A stretch of DNA of 7,979 nt from Actinobacteria bacterium UBA3086. Lineage in GTDB: Bacteria; Actinomycetota; Coriobacteriia; Anaerosomatales; UBA3086. Positions 1 through 5,298 of this stretch are shown here, in pieces. The number at the start of each line of letters is the position of its first letter. The first letter of the stretch is position 1. Location: positions 1 to 7,979 of the forward strand of contig DFBG01000070.1 of the NCBI GenBank assembly GCA_002367305.1, in the 5' to 3' direction. A program made the position numbers and the translations under genes. A model generated the notes under the pieces. That model was not told where the DNA came from, made no database searches, and worked only from the letters and a program-made list of their open reading frames with translations.

Positions 1-511
1 GACGAGACCCGACGTCGATCGATGTGGCCGTAATGATGCGCGGCGGCGCTTCCATGCCCGCCACGTCGCCGAGAACGATCTCCGTCGAACCGCCTCCGAT
101 ATCGTTCACGAGCACGCCGCTACCCGTGACCTCCACGGTGGCGCCCGCGAAGGAAAGCTCCGCTTCACGCCGCCCGGCGATCACCTGGGGACGCACTCCA
201 CACGACTCCAGGAGCGCAAGAAACTCATCGCCGTTCTCAGCGTCTCGCGAAGCGGATGTCGCCACCGCCCTATACATCTCGACACCGTTCGCCTGCATCT
301 CCTGCACGTAGCGGGTCATGCACGCCGCCACGCGTTGCATGGCTGGAGCCGAGAGCCGTCCCGTTGCGGGAAGCCCTTCGCCCAGATGCGTGATGTCGAC
401 GCTGCGTACGATCTCGCTGATACCTGCCGACGAGACATCGGCAATGAGCAGTCTCGCGGTCACCGTACCGATGTCTATGGCAGCCAGTCGGCGCGTGCGG
501 GTGTCAGTCAT
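1..511 (-). CDS. ppx: Ppx/GppA family phosphatase, N-terminal 170 residues (truncated by window end)
   Basis: Exopolyphosphatase / guanosine pentaphosphatase of the actin-like ASKHA fold. The family hydrolyses terminal phosphate from polyphosphate or pppGpp in the cytoplasm. I translated this frame by hand. It opens MTDTRTRRLAAIDIGTVTAR, the first phosphate-binding strand-loop of the fold. Residues 84-92 (ATSASRDAE) match the family's conserved T-S-A-x-R-x-A segment. Residues 113-121 (GRREAELSF) hold the region of the catalytic Glu (E116 or E118). Residues 136-147 (NDIGGGSTEIVL) are the second phosphate-binding loop, followed by TSIDVGSR at 163-170. The family core is about 300 residues, so the C-terminal half lies beyond position 1. 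The ATG overlaps the stop of the upstream DUF501 gene (ATGA), and a strong GAGGAG ribosome site lies 5 nt before it, fixing the start. The family is secure. Whether the substrate is polyphosphate or pppGpp cannot be decided here. Confidence 0.93.
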   Translation of the reverse strand, partial: MTDTRTRRLAAIDIGTVTARLLIADVSSAGISEIVRSVDITHLGEGLPATGRLSAPAMQRVAACMTRYVQEMQANGVEMYRAVATSASRDAENGDEFLALLESCGVRPQVIAGRREAELSFAGATVEVTGSGVLVNDIGGGSTEIVLGDVAGMEAPPRIITATSIDVGSR

Positions 512-1050
512 GAGATCTCCTCGGCTTGGGGAGAGCTCAGATACTTCGCGCAGGCGTCATCCGGACAATCGAGGTTCAGATGTGAGAGCACCTCTTCGCC
601 AACCGGATCATCGATGCCGGCGAGGAACGCGGCGGCATGAGCGTGCAGGCACTTGGTCTTGAGCGAATCGCGCAATCCCGCGATGCCGACCGACGCACAG
701 GGATCGTCCCCGCGCGCCTCCTGCGACCGCAACGAGCGATATGTGGCATCGGCTCGCGCCATGCGGCCTGCAAGATCAGGATCGGCTGCAAGGCGAGCGG
801 CACTTTGCGCCACGCCCCCATCCGACTCGATCCGACTGATCCCCTCAACGAGCCAAGGGCAGGAGAGCCAGAAGAGCGTGGGAAAGGGAGTGCCGTCCAC
901 AAGGGAGGGAGGGGTCGCGATCACACGGGGCCGATTGTGGCCACATCGCACTGCGACGCGCCACGGACTCCGCGGCGCGCGACCGACCTGTGCGGCGACG
1001 ATCGTCGCATCCATCACGTCCAAGCCTGTCTCGTCGCCATGTGAGGTCAT
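508..1050 (-). CDS. DUF501 family protein
   Basis: A 180-residue soluble protein matching DUF501, an actinobacterial family whose biochemical function I do not know. Family-like segments are QVGRAPRSPWRVAVRC (21-36), DGTPFPTLFWLSCPWLV (52-68), an ISRIES segment (71-76) and a C-terminal GIAGLRDSLKTKCLHAHAAA stretch (122-141). Cysteines at 36, 64, 118, 134, 162 and 167, plus His136 and His138 in the KCLHAH motif, look like possible metal ligands or a redox centre; that is inference. No membrane segment or signal peptide is visible. The gene overlaps ftsB upstream and ppx downstream by 4 nt each (ATGA), so it is the middle gene of a translationally coupled trio. No clear ribosome site precedes its ATG, consistent with coupling. 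An internal ATG at residue 13 is a possible alternative start. The ftsB-DUF501-ppx order matches Rv1024-Rv1026 of M. tuberculosis and supports the assignment. Confidence 0.9.
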   Translation of the reverse strand: MTSHGDETGLDVMDATIVAAQVGRAPRSPWRVAVRCGHNRPRVIATPPSLVDGTPFPTLFWLSCPWLVEGISRIESDGGVAQSAARLAADPDLAGRMARADATYRSLRSQEARGDDPCASVGIAGLRDSLKTKCLHAHAAAFLAGIDDPVGEEVLSHLNLDCPDDACAKYLSSPQAEEIS

Positions 1051-1595
1051 TCGATGCCGAACACCATGTCCAGGAGGTCCTGCCAGAACGTATCCTCCGC
1101 GATCCCTGAGTCGGCGATCTCCGCCGGACGATCCACAACGGATTCGTCCTGCGTGTCCATGACCACGTAGGCGTTCTCGCCCTCCTTGACCATGCCGAGC
1201 GTCTGCCGAGCGACGTCTTCGACCCCCTCGGGAGTCTTGAGCCGATCGACCTGCTCACGAAGGTCATCGTTGCGAGCCTGTAGGCCCTGAAGCTCCATTT
1301 CGAGACGCGCCTTCTCGCGCGTTTCGCGGTACTGCACTCGCGCAGCCGGATAAAGGGACCACGCCGCGAGGATCATGACGAGGATCACGGTCACTGGCAT
1401 GAGATACGAGCGGGAACGTCCCCGCTTGCGAGCAGGAGCAGAGGTTGAGGAACCGCGACGTGACGACCCGCTCTTGGAGCGAGTGGTGCGCGTACCGGTG
1501 GAAGCGCGACGGCGCGACGATGAGGAGCCACCCTTGGTGGTCCTGGCACGTCCGCTCGCTGTCGCCCCGTTCCGCGATGAGGTCTTTCGGGCCAT
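1047..1595 (-). CDS. ftsB: FtsB/DivIC family septum formation initiator with long basic N-terminal tail
   Basis: A single-pass membrane protein of the septal divisome. FtsB/DivIC partners FtsL and FtsQ/DivIB and helps activate septal peptidoglycan synthesis. Of 182 residues, 1-63 are a low-complexity Ser/Arg/Thr/Lys tail with almost no hydrophobic residues. A transmembrane helix covers about 64-83 (YLMPVTVILVMILAAWSLY). Residues 88-121 form a charged heptad-like coiled coil (EKARLEMELQGLQARNDDLR region). The family box follows: TPEGVEDVARQTLGMVKEGE at 121-140. An acidic tail of about 40 residues ends in WQDLLDMVFGIE. The positively charged tail predicts N-in topology, with the coiled coil outside. 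The gene heads the operon with DUF501 and ppx, overlapping DUF501 by ATGA. Its ribosome site is poor: AGGA about 12 nt before the ATG. The next Met is residue 66, inside the membrane helix, which supports the chosen start. The actinobacterial tail is longer than in E. coli FtsB (about 100 residues in total). Confidence 0.92.
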   Translation of the reverse strand: MARKTSSRNGATASGRARTTKGGSSSSRRRASTGTRTTRSKSGSSRRGSSTSAPARKRGRSRSYLMPVTVILVMILAAWSLYPAARVQYRETREKARLEMELQGLQARNDDLREQVDRLKTPEGVEDVARQTLGMVKEGENAYVVMDTQDESVVDRPAEIADSGIAEDTFWQDLLDMVFGIE

Positions 1596-1661
1596 ATGCT
1601 ACTGAGTTCCTATGAGAAGGCCAGCGAAGCCGTACGGGCATATGCGCCCGCATCAACGCGA

Positions 1662-1670
1662 ATGATACCA
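1662..1670 (-). promoter_or_regulatory. Candidate extended -10 promoter for the ftsB-DUF501-ppx operon
   Basis: On the minus strand this reads TGGTATCAT: a -10-like TATCAT preceded by the TG of an extended -10 element. It lies between the pyk terminator and ftsB, about 66 nt before the ftsB ATG. The -35 region, about 17 bp further upstream (around 1685-1690), reads TTATTT, a poor match that overlaps the T-rich tail of the pyk terminator. An extended -10 could compensate for this. The leader transcript would carry a small GC-rich inverted repeat, arms 1635-1639 and 1646-1650 around an ATATGC loop. The call rests on consensus resemblance and position only. Confidence 0.4.
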
Positions 1671-1688
1671 CACGAACGCCGATGAAAT

Positions 1689-1711
1689 AACCTCGACGTA
1701 AGGTCGAGGTT
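1689..1711 (-). terminator. Intrinsic terminator downstream of pyk
   Basis: A perfect 9-bp inverted repeat: arms 1689-1697 and 1703-1711 around a 5-nt loop at 1698-1702. On the minus strand the stem is AACCTCGAC / GTCGAGGTT, beginning 7 nt after the pyk stop codon. The bases after it (ATTTCATC), together with the TT at the end of the stem, give a modest T-rich tail. It separates pyk from the ftsB operon. Because the top-strand side also has a short T run after the stem, it might work weakly in both directions. Confidence 0.75.
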
Positions 1712-1718
1712 TAGGCCA

Positions 1719-3122
1719 TCAGGGCAACGCTCGAACAAGAATCGAGTCCGTCGATCCTGGAACGTGTGAACCGCGACCCGCAGTGAATGCGACCCTCTGT
1801 CCCGAAGCGGCAAACCCCGCTGCAACGATCTCCCGGGAGATCGAGTCGATCATTTCATCGGTATCGTCAGGCAATGGCACCACGAGCGGACGCACGCCCC
1901 AGACCCATTGCATGGATCGGGCAACGCCCTCATCGGCGGTCACGGCAATGATTGGAACAGGCGGACGATAACGCGCCACTGCGCGCGCCGTCGCACCGGA
2001 CTGTGTCGCCGTGACGATGGCTGCTAGTCTCAGATCCTGTGCGAGATCGCACACACCCGCACTCACCGCTTGGGTCACGTCTTCTGTGTCACCAGCCGAC
2101 GCACGATCCCACGTCACATGCGCGATTGATTCCTCGGCAGTCAGGGCGATACGCGCCATGGTCCCCACCGCATGTTCGGGATAGTCGCCCACCGCTGTCT
2201 CAGCGGAGAGCATGACCGCATCGACCAGGTCGAAGATCGCGTTGGCCACATCCGATGCCTCAGCTCGCGTGGGACGAGGAGAAGAGGTCATCGATTCGAG
2301 CATCTGTGTGGCCACAATGACCGGAACACCCGCACCCCTACACATCTGAATGATGCTGCGCTGAAGAACCGGCACTCGCTCCGGCGATGTCTCGACACCC
2401 AGATCCCCCCGGGCAACCATGACCGCATCGGCCTGTGCCACGATCTCCTCCAACTGAGCGATGGCCTCATGCTTCTCGATCTTCGCCACAATGGGCACCA
2501 CGCGATCGCCCATGAGACTCCGAAGTGCTTTCACATCCTCGGGACCGCGAACGAACGACTGCGCCACTGCATCGACGCCGGCCTCAAGACCCCACGCGAG
2601 GATTCTGCGATCCCTTTCGGTTATCGCGTCGACTCCCAGCGTGGTGCCGGGAACGTTCACTCCCTTGTGACTCGAAAGGGGCCCTCCCACTTCCACACGC
2701 GTGATCACTGATCCGTGATCGACCCCCGTGACTTGCAGCTCGAGCCGACCGTCATCCAGCATGATTCGATCACCGGCTACCACGTCGTCGGCAAGACCGC
2801 CATATGTCACACAGGCGCGCGTATGATCGCCAACGCATGCGCCGGGAACCAGTCGGAACTCGTCACCAGACTGAAGCTCGGTTCCCGAAGCGACTTCTCC
2901 CACTCGCAACTTGGGACCGGCGAGATCGAGGAGTACGGCCACGTGCTCTCCGGCAAGCGAAGCTGTCTCGCGCACCGTCCTGAGACGGGCTGAGAGTTCC
3001 GGGATGTCCGCATGCGAAGAGTTGAGCCGCGCGACGTTCATTCCACGGTCGATGAGCGCCGCGAGAACCTCGGGGCGTTCGGTTGCCGGACCGATTGTCG
3101 CGATGATCTTGGTACGACGCAT
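1719..3122 (-). CDS. pyk: Pyruvate kinase (potassium-independent type by sequence)
   Basis: Transfers phosphate from phosphoenolpyruvate to ADP to give pyruvate and ATP, the last step of glycolysis, in the cytoplasm. At 467 residues the length is normal. The N-terminal strand is TKIIATIGPAT (4-14), followed by the ARLNSSH nucleotide/metal loop (31-37). The B domain lies at roughly 70-165. Catalytic Lys214 sits in IVAKIEKHE (211-219), with the metal ligands Glu216 and Asp240 (ARGDLGVE, 237-244). The PEP-site segment is ATQMLESM (271-278), with PTRAE at 284-288. The C-terminal domain begins near 345 and includes the TQSGATARAVARYRP segment (373-387) and a WGVRPLVVP strand (408-416). Residues 65-74 (LDLAGPKLRV) carry Leu67, Lys71 and Val74, the pattern of K+-independent enzymes. 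A strong GAGGAGG ribosome site 4 nt before the ATG fixes the start. It looks monocistronic: a divergent gene lies upstream and a hairpin terminator downstream. Confidence 0.97.
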   Translation of the reverse strand: MRRTKIIATIGPATERPEVLAALIDRGMNVARLNSSHADIPELSARLRTVRETASLAGEHVAVLLDLAGPKLRVGEVASGTELQSGDEFRLVPGACVGDHTRACVTYGGLADDVVAGDRIMLDDGRLELQVTGVDHGSVITRVEVGGPLSSHKGVNVPGTTLGVDAITERDRRILAWGLEAGVDAVAQSFVRGPEDVKALRSLMGDRVVPIVAKIEKHEAIAQLEEIVAQADAVMVARGDLGVETSPERVPVLQRSIIQMCRGAGVPVIVATQMLESMTSSPRPTRAEASDVANAIFDLVDAVMLSAETAVGDYPEHAVGTMARIALTAEESIAHVTWDRASAGDTEDVTQAVSAGVCDLAQDLRLAAIVTATQSGATARAVARYRPPVPIIAVTADEGVARSMQWVWGVRPLVVPLPDDTDEMIDSISREIVAAGFAASGQRVAFTAGRGSHVPGSTDSILVRALP

Positions 3123-3173
3123 ACTTCCTCCTCGTGTCCGAACGACCCGTCCGCCGCTCGTCTATGACTATTC

Positions 3174-3199
3174 CACTCATTCGAGTGTTCGACCACTCG
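3174..3199. repeat. Overlapping inverted repeats in the pyk / epimerase divergent intergenic region, candidate operator
   Basis: Two inverted repeats share one arm. CACTC (3174-3178) pairs with GAGTG (3183-3187). CGAGTG (3182-3187) pairs with CACTCG (3194-3199) around TTCGAC. The word TTCGAGT also recurs directly at 3180-3186 and 3203-3209, 23 bp apart, about two helical turns. The cluster sits in the middle of the 134-bp spacer between the divergent starts and covers the suggested -35 of the plus-strand promoter. This arrangement suits a regulator binding site affecting one or both genes. No known regulator box is recognised. Confidence 0.4.
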
Positions 3200-3217
3200 G
3201 CGTTCGAGTCCTATAGT
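3189..3217 (+). promoter_or_regulatory. Candidate sigma-70-type promoter for the epimerase-like gene
   Basis: TCGACC at 3189-3194 (four of six matches to TTGACA) is separated by 17 bp from TATAGT at 3212-3217 (five of six matches to TATAAT). Transcription would begin near 3224, giving a leader of about 33 nt. Because CTATAG is self-complementary, an opposing -10 could overlap it, but no convincing pyk promoter was found on the minus strand. The prediction rests on consensus and spacing only. Confidence 0.45.
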
Positions 3218-3223
3218 TGAGAT

Positions 3224-3236
3224 GTCGCTCAGCGAC
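3224..3236. promoter_or_regulatory. Perfect 13-bp dyad at the predicted epimerase transcription start, possible operator
   Basis: GTCGCT-C-AGCGAC is a perfect 6+1+6 dyad. The single central base rules out an RNA hairpin using all the pairs, so a DNA-binding site is more likely than a terminator. It lies just after the suggested -10 and before the AGGGGG ribosome site (3240-3245). It may also be chance in GC-rich DNA. Confidence 0.3.
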
Positions 3237-3256
3237 CGCAGGGGGATGCGATATGG

Positions 3257-4327
3257 ATGGGGGACCCCGTGCACAACCACACGCTCAGGTCGATGGTCAT
3301 CGTGCTTCTGTTGTTCGCCGTCATTGGTGGTATCGCAGGATTTCTCTGGGCGGCGCCGCGCTGGACCGCAACGGACAGGGATCGTGTCGTCGCTGCACGC
3401 ATGGAGCCCTATCAGCAACTCAATCTCAAGGACTTCGAAGACGCCACGCCCTCGCACTACTACGTCGACATGCGCCTCATCGCCCAGTATGTGCGCGAGG
3501 GTGAATACGCGAAACCTCCCGGTGTGGACGCCGCCGGAATCCCCTTCATCGATCACACCCACGACGTTGTCGTAACGGATCTAGACTCCGCAACGTATGA
3601 TCCGATCACGATCTCCCAATACGCCCTGGGTCGCTACGAGGAGTACCTCCATGGCGAGGAGGCCGCAATCACTGATTTTCTCATCCAAGCCGAGTGGCTG
3701 CGAGACCACCTTGAGCACGACGGGACGCTGCCCATCGGATTCGCAGTTCCCTCACGTGATCTCGAACCGGGTTGGATATCCGCAATGGCGCAGGGCGAGG
3801 CGATCTCCGTTTTCGTGCGTGCATATGTCGAAACCGCCGACGAGGAGTACTTGGCCGCCGCTCTCTCGGCATTCGAGCCATTCACGCGGAGCGTGCAGGA
3901 GGGCGGCGTCACCTGCCGGGATGAGGCGGGAACATGGCTCGAGGAGTACCCCCAGTATCCACCGAGCCACGTGCTCAATGGTGAGATCTTCGCAGCGTTC
4001 GGCCTCTATGACCTGCTCCGTGTAACCGATGACGACATCGTCCGGGAGCTTCTCGATGACACAGCCGACACCTTGGTCGATAATCTCTACCGATACGAAC
4101 ACGATGGGTGGGTCATCTACGAACTTGGAAGCGACCAGCTCGCCGGAAAGACCTACTATCCGCTGCAGATAGATCAACTGAGAGCGCTGGGAGCGCTGGT
4201 GAACGATGATCGGATCACCTCGATTGCCAACAGGTGGGCTGAGCCGCTCGAGCATGAATCACGGTGGCTCATCAAGCGATCGTTTGTGCGTGCACGGGAG
4301 CGAATCGAGGCTAAGCTCGGCGACTAG
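3257..4327 (+). CDS. Membrane-anchored D-glucuronyl C5-epimerase family protein
   Basis: Related to D-glucuronyl C5-epimerase (GLCE), which converts glucuronic to iduronic acid units within a polymer such as heparosan. The 356 residues start with a short cytoplasmic segment, then one hydrophobic helix (about 12-33) acting as anchor or uncleaved signal, so the catalytic part should lie outside the membrane. Family segments follow in order: YDPITISQYALGRY (114-127), GWISAMAQGEAISVFVRAY (172-190), EEYPQYPPSHVLNGEIFAAF (229-248) followed by GLYDL, and YELGSDQLAGKTYYPLQIDQ (288-307). Aligned by eye to human GLCE from memory, Tyr231, Tyr288 and Tyr300 fall on catalytic Tyr500, Tyr560 and Tyr578. 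The loop between the last two is six residues shorter, and the human Arg563 position is Gly291. The ATG has AGGGGG 11 nt upstream; an in-frame GTG at 3269 is an alternative start. It is the only plus-strand gene, converging on the methyltransferase gene with 24 bp between stops. The family is confident; the substrate is unknown and could be another uronate or glycan. Confidence 0.85.
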   Translation: MGDPVHNHTLRSMVIVLLLFAVIGGIAGFLWAAPRWTATDRDRVVAARMEPYQQLNLKDFEDATPSHYYVDMRLIAQYVREGEYAKPPGVDAAGIPFIDHTHDVVVTDLDSATYDPITISQYALGRYEEYLHGEEAAITDFLIQAEWLRDHLEHDGTLPIGFAVPSRDLEPGWISAMAQGEAISVFVRAYVETADEEYLAAALSAFEPFTRSVQEGGVTCRDEAGTWLEEYPQYPPSHVLNGEIFAAFGLYDLLRVTDDDIVRELLDDTADTLVDNLYRYEHDGWVIYELGSDQLAGKTYYPLQIDQLRALGALVNDDRITSIANRWAEPLEHESRWLIKRSFVRARERIEAKLGD

Positions 4328-4351
4328 GGCAGATGAAGCCTCACCGTGCCG

Positions 4352-5266
4352 TCATCGGTCCTCGGACGCCTCAACCGATTCATCCTTGGGCAGGCGCACG
4401 ATCTGCACATGATCTCCATGCCGACGCACGGTGACCTTCTCCTTGCCCAGTCGATGCACGGCAGTTCGAAGGTTCCCATACAGACGATCCACCCCACGCT
4501 CGTCAGTGAGTATGAGCAAGGCTCTGTCGCCCCCTGCGAGGAAATAGCGCACGAGACGGGTGGCCGCACCACGCGGTGGCGGGAAAGGCACCTCGATCTC
4601 GCGGGCGTCGACCTCCCACTCTTCGTTGGTCTCAGCCAGTTGTGGCACCCAGTCCTCAACATCCGCAACAAGCAACGCAACCCGATGGATATCCTCGCCC
4701 TCGCCCGATTCCGATAGCAGCCGTACCGTGATACCGAGTCCCCGCAAGGACGCACCGCGGGCGAGATACGCCCAATCGAGCGAGCCATCGTCATCGAGCA
4801 ACATGACCACACGGTAGCGAACGTGATTGGCCAGCTCAATCAGAAGACGTGCCAATCCGCGTCCCCTGCGAGGAGTGAACGTCACCACTCCGACGTCGTA
4901 GGACTCGTCGTGCAGGAGATCCTCGGCCATTCCCTGTTTCACGGTGAGATGCGGAGACTCCGATGCGTCAGAGGAAAGAAGTCTCCGCAGCATTCCGGCC
5001 GACGGCTCGAGTGCAGTGAGATGCCCGACATGCTGCAGCAGCGGTCGCGTGAGAAGGCCGGTGGCAGCACCGACCTCAAGCACGTTGGAACCCGCGGGAA
5101 CGGCTTCGAGCAATGCCTCAATGACCTCGGGAAAGACTCGATCCTTACCGAAATCGATGTCGTATGTGTCCGCTACGAATCGCTCGCGACGCTCAAGTGC
5201 AGACTCGAGCGTCACACCGTGCTGCTCGAGTGAAGCCTCTTTCTCGCGACGACCTGTGGGCACCAT
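4352..5266 (-). CDS. SAM-dependent methyltransferase-like protein with an unrecognised C-terminal domain
   Basis: A 304-residue soluble protein. After a charged N-terminal helix (1-40), a class I Rossmann methyltransferase core spans about 45-205. The SAM-binding glycine loop is VLEVGAATG (62-70), the acidic residue after strand 2 is Glu87 in LTALEPS, GMAED lies at 112-116, and strand 4 is YDVGVVTFTP (123-132). No NPPY-type motif follows strand 4, so there is no sign of an N6-adenine or glutamine target, and the substrate is unknown. Residues from about 215 to 293 form a second small alpha/beta segment (GDRALLILTDERGV; NLRTAVHRLGKEKVTVRR; HGDHVQIV) that I do not recognise. An acidic tail ends the protein. 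A GGAG ribosome site 6 nt before the ATG supports this start. It begins 32 nt after the eno stop on the same strand, so it is probably cotranscribed with mazG and eno. I see no terminator before the converging epimerase gene. Confidence 0.75.
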   Translation of the reverse strand: MVPTGRREKEASLEQHGVTLESALERRERFVADTYDIDFGKDRVFPEVIEALLEAVPAGSNVLEVGAATGLLTRPLLQHVGHLTALEPSAGMLRRLLSSDASESPHLTVKQGMAEDLLHDESYDVGVVTFTPRRGRGLARLLIELANHVRYRVVMLLDDDGSLDWAYLARGASLRGLGITVRLLSESGEGEDIHRVALLVADVEDWVPQLAETNEEWEVDAREIEVPFPPPRGAATRLVRYFLAGGDRALLILTDERGVDRLYGNLRTAVHRLGKEKVTVRRHGDHVQIVRLPKDESVEASEDR

Positions 5267-5298
5267 TCCCGACTCCGCATTCTCGAACGACTGCCGTC

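Noticed and set aside
1635..1650. GC-rich inverted repeat in the ftsB leader, considered as a riboswitch or attenuator
   Set aside because: Only 5-bp arms, no alternative pairing partner and no T run. It is too small to call a regulatory RNA.
2172..2711. A 179-codon plus-strand open frame opposite pyk
   Set aside because: Arg/His-rich shadow of the pyruvate kinase frame with no motif.
3222..3575. Alternative plus-strand frame starting MSLSDRRGMRYGW just upstream of the epimerase
   Set aside because: It is out of frame with the epimerase segments and becomes Ser/Arg-rich nonsense; the 3257 frame carries the whole family match.
4307..4342. GAGGCT / AGCCTC inverted repeat across the convergent stops, considered as a terminator
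   Set aside because: Only 6 bp of stem around a 24-nt loop, no T run on either strand, and half of it lies inside the epimerase coding region.
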